A model generated the notes under the pieces. That model made no database searches. It saw only the letters and a list, made by a program, of their open reading frames with translations, and was not told the origin of the DNA. Below, in pieces: positions 1 through 8,186 of a DNA stretch of 64,000 nt. Numbering within the stretch: position 1 is the stretch's first letter; each line of letters starts with the position of its first letter. The translations under genes and the position numbers were made by a program. The stretch is from Paracoccus haematequi (GTDB lineage Bacteria > Pseudomonadota > Alphaproteobacteria > Rhodobacterales > Rhodobacteraceae): positions 1-64,000 of the forward strand of contig NZ_UZWE01000062.1 of NCBI RefSeq assembly GCF_900631945.1. The letters run 5' to 3'.

Positions 1-96
1 CTTCACATTCGCCAAGTCAACCCCAGACCCGTCAGCTCGAACCCGAGCCTTCACGTTGTAGTCAATAACCCGCTTCACGGGCACCAGAATCTTCAT
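1..96 (-). CDS. etfB: Electron transfer flavoprotein subunit beta, N-terminal fragment
   Basis: Only the first 32 codons are inside the window; the gene continues past position 1. The start [20 protein letters not shown] is the characteristic N-terminus of EtfB, which with EtfA carries FAD and AMP and passes electrons from acyl-CoA and other dehydrogenases to the ETF:ubiquinone oxidoreductase. The ATG at 96-94 is preceded by an AAGGGAG ribosome site. It lies downstream of the cobalamin adenosyltransferase gene on the same strand, after a 124-base gap that holds an inverted repeat. Identification rests on a short stretch but the motif is distinctive. Confidence 0.85.
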   Translation of the reverse strand, partial: MKILVPVKRVIDYNVKARVRADGSGVDLANVK

Positions 97-150
97 GGGC
101 TACGCTCCCTTGTCTCTGACTGTCGGGGCAGTGTTACCGACGGATCGGCG

Positions 151-170
151 CGCTTTACAATATAAAAGCG
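151..170. promoter_or_regulatory. Inverted repeat upstream of etfB
   Basis: CGCTTT (151-156) and AAAGCG (165-170) form perfect 6-bp arms around an AT-rich 8-base centre, about 55 bases before the etfB start. On the minus strand the centre contains TATATT, a possible -10 element, but no good -35 is seen at the right distance. This could be an operator over an activator-dependent promoter. The function is inferred. Confidence 0.35.
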
Positions 171-220
171 TCCCCCGACGCTGCGTTTGCGCCAGCATCG
201 GCGCGCGATCGGGCTGGCGT

Positions 221-796
221 CTAGCGGCTGGCCCCCGGAACCCAGAGGATATCGTCGGTTCCGCCATTGTTGGCCGTGCGCGCCGCGACGAACAGCCAGT
301 CGGACAGGCGGTTCAGGTAACGGATCGCCGCCCCGTTCGCGTCGCCCCCGGCGGCAAGCTGGGTCGCGCACCGCTCGGCCCGGCGGGCGACGGTGCGCGA
401 CAGGTGCAGATGCGCCGACAGCACCGAACCGCCCGGCAGGATGAAGCTGCGCAGCGGATCCAGATGGGTGTTCATGGCGTCGATCTGGGTTTCCAGGCGG
501 GTCACCTGGGCGTCGATGATGCGCAGCACTGGATAGCCTGCCTGGTCGTCGGCGGCCATGTTCGGCCGCGCCAGATCCGCGCCCAGATCGAACAGGTCGT
601 TCTGGATCACCCCCAGCCACGCGGCCAGATCGCCCGTCGCGTGCAGGCGGCAGAGGCCCAGCGTCGCGTTCAATTCGTCGACGGTGCCATAAGCCTCGAC
701 CCTGGGGTCGTGCTTGGCGACGCGGCTGCCGTCGGACAGGGCGGTGTCGCCCTTGTCGCCGGTGCGGGTATAGATCCTGTTCAGAACGACCATCAT
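221..796 (-). CDS. Cob(I)alamin adenosyltransferase, PduO type
   Basis: The 191-residue protein transfers the adenosyl group of ATP to cob(I)alamin, giving coenzyme B12 for enzymes such as methylmalonyl-CoA mutase. The ATP-binding signature TRTGDKGDT is at residues 10-18, VDELNA at 39-44, and RYLNRLSDWLFVAAR is near the C-terminus. All three are typical of the PduO/MMAB family and the length is normal. The chosen ATG (796-794) overlaps the stop of the upstream HIG1 gene as ATGA, so the two are translationally coupled. A second ATG follows directly and could be the true start. etfB follows downstream. Confidence 0.9.
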   Translation of the reverse strand: MMVVLNRIYTRTGDKGDTALSDGSRVAKHDPRVEAYGTVDELNATLGLCRLHATGDLAAWLGVIQNDLFDLGADLARPNMAADDQAGYPVLRIIDAQVTRLETQIDAMNTHLDPLRSFILPGGSVLSAHLHLSRTVARRAERCATQLAAGGDANGAAIRYLNRLSDWLFVAARTANNGGTDDILWVPGASR

Positions 797-993
797 TTCC
801 CCCCAAGCCAGACGAACAGCATGATCAGCACGACCGCCACGGCCTGCGCGATGATCCGCCATCGCATCATCCGGTTGCCGTGCTTGCGGTTCCACTCGCC
901 GCCCCTGGCGAAGCCGCCGATGCCGGTGGCCAGGATTCCCAGCACGGCCAGCATCGCCAATGCGATCACATAGAACAGCGGGTCATGAGCCAT
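793..993 (-). CDS. Small HIG1-domain twin-transmembrane protein
   Basis: The 66-residue protein has two predicted membrane spans (about residues 8-28 and 47-62) joined by a basic loop, NRKHGNRMMRWRI, followed by AQ. That loop resembles the core of hypoxia-induced HIG1 domains, whose mitochondrial members associate with respiratory supercomplexes. Its role in bacteria is not established. The stop overlaps the start of the adenosyltransferase gene by four bases, so the two are co-expressed. A cytoplasmic-membrane location is inferred. The HIG1 assignment is by pattern and is moderately secure. Confidence 0.75.
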   Translation of the reverse strand: MAHDPLFYVIALAMLAVLGILATGIGGFARGGEWNRKHGNRMMRWRIIAQAVAVVLIMLFVWLGGK

Positions 994-1020
994 CGCGAGC
1001 GCCTTTCGTTGGACTGGACC

Positions 1021-1839
1021 CTAGCCCTGGCGCGCGACCCAGTCCAGTGCGCGCGTGGGCAAAAGCCTGCGTGCCGTGCCGGACAGCCAGGTGGGCGTCG
1101 TGACGTAATAACGCGGGCGCGGCCGGGCCGCCGTCAGCGCGTGGACGATCCGGTCGCTGACGGCCGAGGGGGGCAGTTCGAAGCGGTCCTTGCCCGAGGG
1201 TTCGTAGAGCCGCTTGAGCAGGCTGGCGCGGTATTCGTCGGCCCGCGCGCTGTCCTGCCAGTTCACCCAGCGTTCGAAATGCGGGATGGCATTCACGCGG
1301 ATGCGGCTGGCGATGGGGCCGGGTTCGATCAGGATCACCTTGACGGGCGTGCCCGCCATTTCCAGCCGCAGCACGTCGGTCAGGCCTTCCAGCGCGAATT
1401 TCGTCGCGACATAGGGGCCGCGCCAGCGGATGCCGATCAGCCCCAGGACCGAGCTGATGTTGACGATCCGCCCGCCGTTGCGGCGGAAATGCGGGATCAG
1501 GCGGACGGTCAGGTCGTGGGTGCCGAACAGGTTCGTCTCGAAGATCGCGCGCAGGGCGCCGCGCGGCATGTCCTCGACCGCGCCGGGCAGGGCGAAGGCG
1601 GCGTTGTTCACCAGCGCGTCCAGCGGGCCGCCCGACAGAACCCGGTCGGCCAGCCGCGCCACGCTGGCTTCGTCGGACAGGTCCAGGCGGTGACACTCCA
1701 TCCCCTCGGCCCGGCGAGCGGCGATGTCCTCGTCCTTGCGGCAGGTGGCGACGACCTGCCAGCCCAGCGACTGCATCCGCCGCGCGGCGTCCAGCCCGAT
1801 GCCGGATGAGCATCCGGTGATCAGCACACGTCCCGTCAA
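1021..1839 (-). CDS. Short-chain dehydrogenase/reductase (TTG start)
   Basis: This 272-residue classical SDR has the NAD(P)-binding motif TGCSSGIG at residues 8-15, NNA at 78-80 and the catalytic YxxxK pair Tyr143/Lys147 preceded by the active-site serine region near 129-130. The substrate cannot be told from sequence. It probably reduces a ketone or oxidises an alcohol. No ATG fits the N-terminus. The TTG at 1839-1837 directly precedes TGRVLITG and overlaps the stop of the SH3 gene as TTGA, so I chose it. A longer start would add residues outside the SDR fold. Confidence 0.85.
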   Translation of the reverse strand: MTGRVLITGCSSGIGLDAARRMQSLGWQVVATCRKDEDIAARRAEGMECHRLDLSDEASVARLADRVLSGGPLDALVNNAAFALPGAVEDMPRGALRAIFETNLFGTHDLTVRLIPHFRRNGGRIVNISSVLGLIGIRWRGPYVATKFALEGLTDVLRLEMAGTPVKVILIEPGPIASRIRVNAIPHFERWVNWQDSARADEYRASLLKRLYEPSGKDRFELPPSAVSDRIVHALTAARPRPRYYVTTPTWLSGTARRLLPTRALDWVARQG

Positions 1840-2333
1840 GGCGCCGACGCCGACAGGAAGCGGCCCGCGACATAGCCGGTGCGGCCCTCTGCGTCGCGGA
1901 TATTGACCCATTCGGCGTCCTGCGGGCCAAGCGCCTGCACCGCCACGCCCCGTCCAAGCGCGGCGACGACCCGGTCGGCGGTCGACGGCCCGGCGCGGAC
2001 ATTCACCCGGTCGCCGGTGACATAGAGAACCGGCCCGTCCACAGCCATCGGCGCGGGTTCCGGCGTTTCCCCGGCATGTTCGGGCGACGGCCGCAGCGCC
2101 GGTCCGGGAAAACGCTGGATGCGTTCTGGCGTCTGCGATTCCGCCTGCACCACGGCGGGGGGAACGGGCTGGGGTTCGGTCGCGGCAGGACGTTCGGTGC
2201 CCGCGTCCCGAGCCGCAGGTTGGGGCACAGGAACGGGGCGGCGGTCGGCGCGGGGATTGCCCTCGCCCCAGACCGACAGGATCAGAAACAGGCCCGCCAA
2301 AGTCGCCAGCAGCAGCGCGCCCAGTCTGATCAT
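1836..2333 (-). CDS. Membrane-anchored, proline-rich SH3-domain protein
   Basis: The 165-residue protein has an N-terminal hydrophobic segment (about residues 2-20) acting as signal anchor, a proline-rich linker, and a bacterial SH3 domain over roughly the last 63 residues (GDRVNVRAGPSTADRVVAAL and on to GYVAGRFL). Bacterial SH3 domains of this type commonly bind cell-wall peptides, so a periplasmic envelope role is likely. Its stop overlaps the TTG start of the downstream SDR gene. It is transcribed divergently from parC. The longer antisense frame over parC is not part of this gene. The start is the ATG before IRLGALLLATLAGLF. Confidence 0.8.
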   Translation of the reverse strand: MIRLGALLLATLAGLFLILSVWGEGNPRADRRPVPVPQPAARDAGTERPAATEPQPVPPAVVQAESQTPERIQRFPGPALRPSPEHAGETPEPAPMAVDGPVLYVTGDRVNVRAGPSTADRVVAALGRGVAVQALGPQDAEWVNIRDAEGRTGYVAGRFLSASAP

Positions 2334-2459
2334 GCCTTGCCCCCGCCGGTTTCTTGCGAACCTTGTTAACCTATGATGTTTCGCAACGCCAACCGTCGCG
2401 CGCCCGTTCCAACGGATTCCCGCTGGACCGCGCGCGCGCCGCGCCCTATCTGATGCGCC

Positions 2460-4712
2460 ATGTCCAGCCTGCCCCCCGAACCCCCCGCCGATCCCGAAGA
2501 CAACACCCAGACCGAACCGCTGAGCCGCGCCATCGGCGAACGGTATCTGACCTATGCCCTGTCGACGATCATGCACCGGGCGCTGCCCGACGCGCGCGAC
2601 GGGCTGAAGCCGGTGCATCGCCGGATCCTCTATGCGATGCGCGAGTTGCGCCTGTCGCCCAACGGTGCGTTCCGCAAGTCGGCCAAGATCACCGGCGATG
2701 TGATGGGCAACTATCACCCCCACGGGGATGCCGCGATCTATGACGCGATGGCGCGGCTGGCCCAGGATTTCGCCATGCGCTATCCGCTGGTGGACGGGCA
2801 GGGCAACTTCGGCAATATCGACGGCGACAACCCGGCCGCGGCCCGATACACCGAGGCGCGGCTGGCCGCGACATCCGAAAGCCTGATGGACGGCCTGGCC
2901 GAGGACGCGGTGGATTTCCGCCCGAACTATGACGGAACCTTGCAGGAACCCGTGGTCCTGCCTGCCGCCTTCCCGAACCTGCTGGCGAACGGGGCGTCGG
3001 GGATCGCCGTGGGAATGGCCACGAACATTCCCCCCCATAACCTGCATGAGGTGATCGACGCCTGCCTGCATCTGATCAAGACGCCGGATGCGCGCGACGA
3101 CACGCTGGCGGGCATCCTGCAAGGGCCGGACTTCCCGACCGGCGGGGTGATCGTCGAAAACCGCGAGACCATCGCCGAGATCTATCGCACCGGGCGCGGC
3201 GCGTTCCGGGTCCGCGCGCGGTGGGCGGTCGAGGATCTGGGCCGGGGCCTGTGGCAGATCGTCGTGACCGAAATTCCCTATCAGGTCCAGAAGTCCCGCC
3301 TGATCGAGCGTCTGGCCGAACTGATCCAGACCCGCAAGATCCCGATCCTGGCCGATGTCCGCGACGAATCCGCCGAGGATATCCGCATTGTCCTGGAACC
3401 TCGGGCGCGGACGGTCGATCCCGAACAGCTGATGGCCGCGCTGTTCCGCGTCAGCGACCTGGAGCTTCGCTTCAGCATGAACATGAACGTGCTGATCGAC
3501 GGCCGCGTGCCCAAGGTGTGCAGCCTCAAGGAGGTTCTGCGCGCCTTCCTGGACCACCGCCGCGATGTGCTGGTCCGCCGCGCCACCTTCCGGCTGGACA
3601 AGATCGCCGCCCGGCTGGAGGTTCTGGAAGGCTATCTGATCGCCTATCTGAACCTGGACCGGGTGATCGATATCATCCGCCACGAGGACGATCCGAAGGC
3701 GGTGTTGATGGCCGAATTCGCCCTGACCGAGGTCCAGGTCGAGGCGATCCTGAACATGCGCCTGCGCGCCCTGCGCAAGCTGGAAGAGATCGAGCTGCGC
3801 GCCGAACGCGACGCCTTGCAGGACGAACGGCAGGCCTTGCAGGCGATGCTGGCCGACGAACGCGCGCAATGGGCGCGCGTCTCCGACCAGTTGAAAGAGG
3901 TCCGCAACCTGTTCGGCAAGTCCCGGCCCGAAGGCCAGCGGCGCACCCTGATCGCCGAGGCGCAGGACATCGCCCCCCTGGACATGGATGCGATGATCGA
4001 GCGAGAGCCGCTGACGGTGATCCTGTCGAAGATGGGCTGGATCCGGGCCATGAAGGGCCATCAGCCGCTGGATGCCGAGGTCAAGTTCAAGGACGGCGAC
4101 GGCCCCGGCCTGGCGATCCATGCCGAGACGACCGACAAGCTGATGATCTTTGCCAGCAACGGGCGCTTCTACACCCTGCCCGCCAACAGCCTGCCCGGCG
4201 GGCGCGGCATGGGCGAACCGCTGCGCCTGATGATCGACCTGCCGAACGAGGCCGAGGTGATCGCCCTGTTCCCCTGGCGCGAGGGTGAAAGATATCTGGT
4301 GGCCTCGAAGGCGGGCGACGGCTTCATCGTCGCGGCGGGCGACATCCTGGCGCAGACCAAGACGGGCAAGCAGGTGCTGAACGGCGACGCCCTGCTGTGC
4401 CGCCCGGTCGGCGGCGATCACCTGGCCGTGGTCGGCACCAACCGCAAGATGCTGGTCTTTCCGCTGTCCGAACTGCCGGAAATGTCGCGCGGCAAGGGCG
4501 TGCGCTTGCAGAAATACCGCAGCGGCGGCGGGCTGGTCGCGGACGACACGTTATCCGACGCGGCTTTCCTGACCCTGGCCGATGGGCTTCGCTGGCAGGA
4601 AAGCGGCGGGCGCACCCGGACCGAACCCGACCTGACCGCCTGGCTGGGCAAGCGCGCCAGCGCAGGCAGCATGGCCCCGCGCGGCTTTCCGCGCGACAAC
4701 AAGTTCAACTGA
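2460..4712 (+). CDS. parC: DNA topoisomerase IV subunit A
   Basis: The 750-residue ParC is the DNA-cleaving subunit of the enzyme that unlinks daughter chromosomes, working with ParE. The catalytic tyrosine is Tyr130 in [10 protein letters not shown]. The helix-turn-helix region [12 protein letters not shown] (85-96) and the C-terminal beta-pinwheel region are present and the length is normal. The acidic N-terminus ([11 protein letters not shown]) is typical of alphaproteobacterial ParC. The residue matching E. coli ParC Ser80 is Ala91, and the one matching Glu84 is Asp95. No clear ribosome site precedes the ATG at 2460. GyrA is excluded by the ParC-like C-terminal domain and lack of the GyrA box. 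Confidence 0.93.
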   Translation: MSSLPPEPPADPEDNTQTEPLSRAIGERYLTYALSTIMHRALPDARDGLKPVHRRILYAMRELRLSPNGAFRKSAKITGDVMGNYHPHGDAAIYDAMARLAQDFAMRYPLVDGQGNFGNIDGDNPAAARYTEARLAATSESLMDGLAEDAVDFRPNYDGTLQEPVVLPAAFPNLLANGASGIAVGMATNIPPHNLHEVIDACLHLIKTPDARDDTLAGILQGPDFPTGGVIVENRETIAEIYRTGRGAFRVRARWAVEDLGRGLWQIVVTEIPYQVQKSRLIERLAELIQTRKIPILADVRDESAEDIRIVLEPRARTVDPEQLMAALFRVSDLELRFSMNMNVLIDGRVPKVCSLKEVLRAFLDHRRDVLVRRATFRLDKIAARLEVLEGYLIAYLNLDRVIDIIRHEDDPKAVLMAEFALTEVQVEAILNMRLRALRKLEEIELRAERDALQDERQALQAMLADERAQWARVSDQLKEVRNLFGKSRPEGQRRTLIAEAQDIAPLDMDAMIEREPLTVILSKMGWIRAMKGHQPLDAEVKFKDGDGPGLAIHAETTDKLMIFASNGRFYTLPANSLPGGRGMGEPLRLMIDLPNEAEVIALFPWREGERYLVASKAGDGFIVAAGDILAQTKTGKQVLNGDALLCRPVGGDHLAVVGTNRKMLVFPLSELPEMSRGKGVRLQKYRSGGGLVADDTLSDAAFLTLADGLRWQESGGRTRTEPDLTAWLGKRASAGSMAPRGFPRDNKFN

Positions 4713-4742
4713 CCAAGGGCCTGCGCCCTCGGACAGTTTTTC

Positions 4743-4787
4743 CTTGGGGGCTTCGCCCCGTCCGCCGCAAGCGGCGGAAGCCCCAAG
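4743..4787 (+). terminator. Long GC-rich hairpin after parC
   Basis: CTTGGGGGCTTC (4743-4754) pairs with AAGCCCCAAG (4778-4787), and inside it CCGCCG (4762-4767) pairs with CGGCGG (4772-4777). It begins about 30 bases after the parC stop and is preceded by TTTTTCC. There is no U-run after the stem, so it may be an RNA 3'-end stabiliser or a member of a dispersed repeat family rather than a simple intrinsic terminator. Confidence 0.5.
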
Positions 4788-4930
4788 ATATTGGGGACGA
4801 AGTGCGGCCCGCTGCCGCGCCCGCATGATGTGGCGGACAGCGGGCTTTCACCTTCGACGGTCATCGGCGTCCCCGCCTGTACCGTGCCTTCAGGATGGAT
4901 TCGAATTCCTTTCAGCTTCGTTAAAATATC
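4787..4930. repeat. Two inverted gene-end repeat elements between convergent genes
   Basis: GATATTGGGGACGAAG (4787-4802, plus strand) and GATATTTTAACGAAG (4916-4930, minus strand) share GATATT-n3/4-ACGAAG and face each other. One copy lies on the 3' side of each convergent gene (parC and the SDR). This looks like a dispersed element attached to gene ends. The rest of the gap to 4960 shows no gene. Confidence 0.45.
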
Positions 4931-4960
4931 CCCGCCGGAGGCAAGAATCCTTTCCCTCGC

Positions 4961-5860
4961 CTACAACCCCGAACCGCCCACCGATCCGAAATATTCGCCG
5001 GTGATATAGCTCGCCTCGTCCGAGGCCAGCAGCACATAGATCGGCGCCAGCTCGACCGGCTGGCCGGGGCGTCCCAGCGGCTGCTTCTTGCCGTGCTCCG
5101 CCGCCTTTTGCGTCGGCTGCCCGCCCGAGACCTGCAAGGCGGTCCAGAACGGGCCGGGGCAGACAGCGTTCACGCGGATGCCGCGCGGCGCAAGCTGCTT
5201 GGCCAGCGACTGCGCGAAGGCCACGTTGGCGGCTTTGGACTGTGCATAATCGAACAGCAGTTCGGACGCCGAGAAAGCCTGCACCGACGAGGTGATGATG
5301 ATCGACGCGCCGGGCTTCAGATGCGGCAGCGCCGCGCGCGTGACCCAGAAGGGCGCATAGACGTTGGTCTTCATCGTCGCGTCGAAATCCTCGGTCGTCA
5401 GATCCTCCAGCCTTTCGCAGAACTGCTGACGGCCCGCGTTGTTGACCAGGATGTCCAGCCCGCCCAGGGCCTCGACGGCCTGGGCGACCAGGGATTTGCA
5501 GAAATCCTCCTCGCGCAGGTCGCCGGGAATGGCGGCGGCCGCGCGGCCCTCGGCCCGGATCAGGGCGATCACCTTGTCGGCGTCCTCCTGTTCCTGCGGC
5601 AGATAGTTGATCGCGACATCCGCCCCCTCACGGGCATAGGCGATGGCGGCGGCCGCACCGATGCCGCTGTCGCCGCCGGTGATCAGCGCGCGCTTGCCCG
5701 ACAGCCGCCCGGTGCCGCGATAGCTGGTCTCGCCATGGTCGGGCAGCGGGTCCATGCGGCAGGCCAGGCCGGGGAAGGGCTGTTCCTGTTTCGGGAAGTC
5801 GGGTTTCGGCAGGCGGGGGTCGCTGATGGCGCCGCTGCGGAAGGGTTGGTCGGTGGACAT
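4961..5860 (-). CDS. Stress-type SDR family oxidoreductase (YghA/general stress protein 39-like)
   Basis: The 299-residue SDR carries an N-terminal extension of about 50 residues rich in proline and acidic residues (RLPKPDFPKQEQPFPG). This is typical of the YghA/YdaD group, which bacteria often make under general stress. The cofactor motif TGGDSGIG is at 61-68, NNAG at 140-143, the catalytic serine at 191-192, and Tyr205/Lys209 form YxxxK. The substrate is unknown. The ATG at 5860 has GGAA upstream. A GGAAC-N16-TGTT promoter lies 28-52 bases before it, so the gene is probably transcribed separately from the cytochrome pair upstream. Confidence 0.88.
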   Translation of the reverse strand: MSTDQPFRSGAISDPRLPKPDFPKQEQPFPGLACRMDPLPDHGETSYRGTGRLSGKRALITGGDSGIGAAAAIAYAREGADVAINYLPQEQEDADKVIALIRAEGRAAAAIPGDLREEDFCKSLVAQAVEALGGLDILVNNAGRQQFCERLEDLTTEDFDATMKTNVYAPFWVTRAALPHLKPGASIIITSSVQAFSASELLFDYAQSKAANVAFAQSLAKQLAPRGIRVNAVCPGPFWTALQVSGGQPTQKAAEHGKKQPLGRPGQPVELAPIYVLLASDEASYITGEYFGSVGGSGL

Positions 5861-5887
5861 GGGCGTTCCTTTCGGTTTGCCTTGTCC

Positions 5888-5912
5888 AACAAGCGGTGGC
5901 ACCAAGGGTTCC
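5888..5912 (-). promoter_or_regulatory. Putative EcfG-type stress promoter for the SDR gene
   Basis: Read on the minus strand, GGAAC (5912-5908), 16 bases, then TGTT (5891-5888). This fits the GGAAC-N16/17-CGTT pattern recognised by the alphaproteobacterial general-stress sigma factor EcfG, with one mismatch in the -10. The expected transcript start near 5880 would give a leader of about 20 bases. The site sits between the cytochrome b stop and the SDR start. Confidence 0.55.
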
Positions 5913-5914
5913 GC

Positions 5915-6499
5915 TTACCGCCGCCGCACCCATTTCCAGCCGTCGATCATCGGGCGCACCAGATCCTCGCGCTTCCACAGGCGGTAGAAGACGATCACCG
6001 CCCAGTGCAGCAGGACCAGGATCAGGATCAGGTCGGCGCCCCGGTGATGCCACCGCAGCGCCGCCCGAGAGGTCGCCGAACTGACCTGAGAGGCCAGCGG
6101 GCCGACATTGATATAGTCGTCGGGGTCGGCGAACAGCCCCGTCGTGACCTGCATGATCAGCACCGCCAGCATGGCAACCACCGCCAGGGCGCCCACCGGG
6201 CTGTGGCCGGGCCAGTGGCTGGGCCGGGGCCGGACCATGTCACGGACATAGGCCAGCACGGCACGCGGCCCCCGGATGAAGCGCGTGAAGCGGGCGGGCG
6301 GCGGGCCGACGAAGCCCCAGATCAGCCGGAAGGCCAGCAGGGCGACGACCCCATAGCCCAGCCAGAAATGCAGCGTCATGTCCGAGGGGCCCATCTTGCC
6401 CAGCAGCCAGTTGACGATCACCAGCACGGCCAAGGCCCAGTGGAACGCGCGCAGCGCCGGATCCCAGACCCGTTCGCGCCGCGCCCCGTCGCCCGGCAT
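5915..6499 (-). CDS. Cytochrome b561-type membrane protein
   Basis: The 194-residue protein has four hydrophobic segments with histidines placed as in the cytochrome b/b561 family (FHWALAVLVIVNWLLG near residues 18-33 and HFWLGYGVVALLAFRLIWGF near 44-63). These proteins bind haem b in the membrane and exchange electrons between quinone and a periplasmic partner. The partner here is probably the cytochrome c' encoded just upstream: the c' stop and this ATG overlap by one base (TGATG). The C-terminal residues KWVRRR are basic and cytoplasmic. The donor or acceptor is unknown. Confidence 0.85.
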   Translation of the reverse strand: MPGDGARRERVWDPALRAFHWALAVLVIVNWLLGKMGPSDMTLHFWLGYGVVALLAFRLIWGFVGPPPARFTRFIRGPRAVLAYVRDMVRPRPSHWPGHSPVGALAVVAMLAVLIMQVTTGLFADPDDYINVGPLASQVSSATSRAALRWHHRGADLILILVLLHWAVIVFYRLWKREDLVRPMIDGWKWVRRR

Positions 6500-6966
6500 C
6501 AGTCGGCCTTGCGATAGTCGTCGTGACAGGCCTTGCAGGTGCCGCCCAGCTTTTGCAGCACAGGGCCAAGATTGCCCTGGCCGCCCTTGACGGCATCCGG
6601 GCTGCCTGCCGCGGCCTCGGACATGGCGGCGAACTTGGCGCGGAAATCGTCGGGGTTTTCCCAGATCGCGGGCAGGGCCTCGGAGGCGTCCGTGTCTGCC
6701 GACGAGGTTCCCTCGATGAACAGCGTGGGCGCGTCGTACTGGGTCAGGGCGACGATATTGGCGGCCGCGCGGCTGGCCAGGGCCTCGTCATAGGCAATCT
6801 CGCCCTTGGCCATGCCGGCCAGCTGGCCCATGTTGATGCCCAGCATCGTCATGAAGCCATGCCGCGCCTCGATGGCGCTTTCGGCGGCTTCCTCGGCGGA
6901 TTGCGCGACGGCAAGGGTCGGCAAGGACAAGGCAACGGCAACGGCGATCGCTTTGACGGGGGGCAT
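6499..6966 (-). CDS. Cytochrome c' (c-556 family)
   Basis: The 155-residue precursor has a signal peptide (about residues 1-22, ending LAVA-Q) and one haem-c site, CKACH at 144-148, close to the C-terminus as in four-helix cytochromes c'. These periplasmic high-spin cytochromes bind NO or CO, or pass electrons. The start is the ATG at 6966, which has AGGAG seven bases upstream. The upstream in-frame ATG would add residues before the signal peptide. It forms a two-gene unit with the cytochrome b gene. Confidence 0.9.
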   Translation of the reverse strand: MPPVKAIAVAVALSLPTLAVAQSAEEAAESAIEARHGFMTMLGINMGQLAGMAKGEIAYDEALASRAAANIVALTQYDAPTLFIEGTSSADTDASEALPAIWENPDDFRAKFAAMSEAAAGSPDAVKGGQGNLGPVLQKLGGTCKACHDDYRKAD

Positions 6967-7116
6967 GGGCTGGCTCCTGAAAAGGACTGGCTGTAAAGAC
7001 GGAACTGTCGGGAAAACCATGGCAGAGCCAAGGGCTTGGATCAACCGGCCTGCAAGGCGATCACGGATTTGCGAAAGCGGCCCCCGCAGGGGCCGCCGGG
7101 CAGGGATCGACGGGGA

Positions 7117-8049
7117 TCAGTTGTAAAGGCGGGTCACGCCGACTTCGTCATGGATCTGGTTGACCGAAGGGCGGTCCAGGTTCATCGCGCGGGCCAGCCG
7201 GTCCAGATAACGGGCCTCGTCCTCGTGATCCAGGTCGATGGCCATCAGCGACATCAGATAGACTTGGGATTCGAGCCCTTTGGGCACCTCTTGCGCCAAA
7301 GCTTCCGGATCGACGGGGGCGGCCATCTGGTCGCGGATGAACTGGCGTTCCTCGTCGTCCAGGTCGTCGCCCAGCTTGCCCAGAAGGCGCTGCTTTTCCG
7401 CATCGTCGATGGTGCCGTCCGATTTCGCGGCCTGGATCATCGCGCGCAGCATCAGGCCCGCGACGGCGTTCTGTTCCGGGGTGGGGGCCACCTCGGGTTC
7501 GCCCTTGTTGACGATGGCGTCGTTGAACAACTCGCCGAAGCTTGCGTCGTTGGTGGGCTGCGAATCCTTGCGCGCCAGGCCCCCGGCCACGCCGCCCGCC
7601 GCCGCGCCGCCCAGAAGCCCGCCCAGCAGATCGCCCAGGCTGCCACCCGCGCCCGCGCTGCGCGTCTTGGAACCGCCGCTCAACTGCCCCAGCAGATCGC
7701 CCAGGCCGCCGCTGCCGCCCGCGCCGCCGCTGCGGGCCTTGGTGGTCAGGTTGTCCAGAAGCCCGCCAAGCCCGCCCTGGGCGCCGCGCGAATTCGGCCC
7801 GCCATAGCGCGATCCGCTGCCCGCCCGGCCGCCGCCCAGAACCTGGCCCAGCATGTCGTTCAGACTGCCGCCCGCGCCGGGCGTGGTGTTGTTCCCGAAC
7901 AGGTCGCCCAGCAGGCCCCCCTGGCCGGTCCGGTTCTGGGTGACCCGCCCGCCCGACTGGCCCGTCCCGCGATGCTGCATGGCCGCGCCAATGCCCTTGG
8001 CAAGAATGACACCGGCCGCCACACGACCCAGGGTTTTCATCAGGCTCAT
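7117..8049 (-). CDS. DUF533 / TerB-like protein with glycine-rich repeats
   Basis: The 310-residue protein starts with a hydrophobic helix (KTLGRVAAGVILAKGIGAA). A long glycine-rich middle part then carries several degenerate copies of a GGxLxDLLGxL unit. The C-terminal domain (about the last 120 residues) resembles the DUF533/YebE family, which has a TerB-like helical fold: IIDDAEKQ-type acidic loops appear as GTIDDAEKQRLLGKLG. Function is unknown; related proteins are inner-membrane or periplasmic and stress-linked. I prefer the ATG at 8049 because GAGAGG lies at proper distance. The in-frame ATG at 8058 touches it. Confidence 0.8.
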   Translation of the reverse strand: MSLMKTLGRVAAGVILAKGIGAAMQHRGTGQSGGRVTQNRTGQGGLLGDLFGNNTTPGAGGSLNDMLGQVLGGGRAGSGSRYGGPNSRGAQGGLGGLLDNLTTKARSGGAGGSGGLGDLLGQLSGGSKTRSAGAGGSLGDLLGGLLGGAAAGGVAGGLARKDSQPTNDASFGELFNDAIVNKGEPEVAPTPEQNAVAGLMLRAMIQAAKSDGTIDDAEKQRLLGKLGDDLDDEERQFIRDQMAAPVDPEALAQEVPKGLESQVYLMSLMAIDLDHEDEARYLDRLARAMNLDRPSVNQIHDEVGVTRLYN

Positions 8050-8106
8050 CGAATACATCCTCTCTGGCGGGGCGACAGACACACAGGCGCGCCCCGGTTT
8101 GCCCTG

Positions 8107-8132
8107 AACCGAACTGTGCCCGGAATGGTTCC
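8107..8132 (-). promoter_or_regulatory. Weak EcfG-like promoter candidate for the DUF533 gene
   Basis: On the minus strand GGAAC (8132-8128) is followed after 17 bases by GGTT (8110-8107). It resembles the stress promoters in front of the SDR and YciF genes, but the -10 has a mismatch at its first base. The predicted leader is about 50 bases. Confidence 0.3.
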
Positions 8133-8186
8133 GCCGGGCAACAGGATCGGGCGCGGGGACAGCCGCCCGATGGCGCGCGGGCGCCC

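Noticed and set aside
1836-4421. 861-codon minus-strand frame reaching from the SH3 gene across parC
   Set aside because: Only the last 165 codons (from 2333) have a start, signal anchor and SH3 domain. The rest is the shadow of parC.
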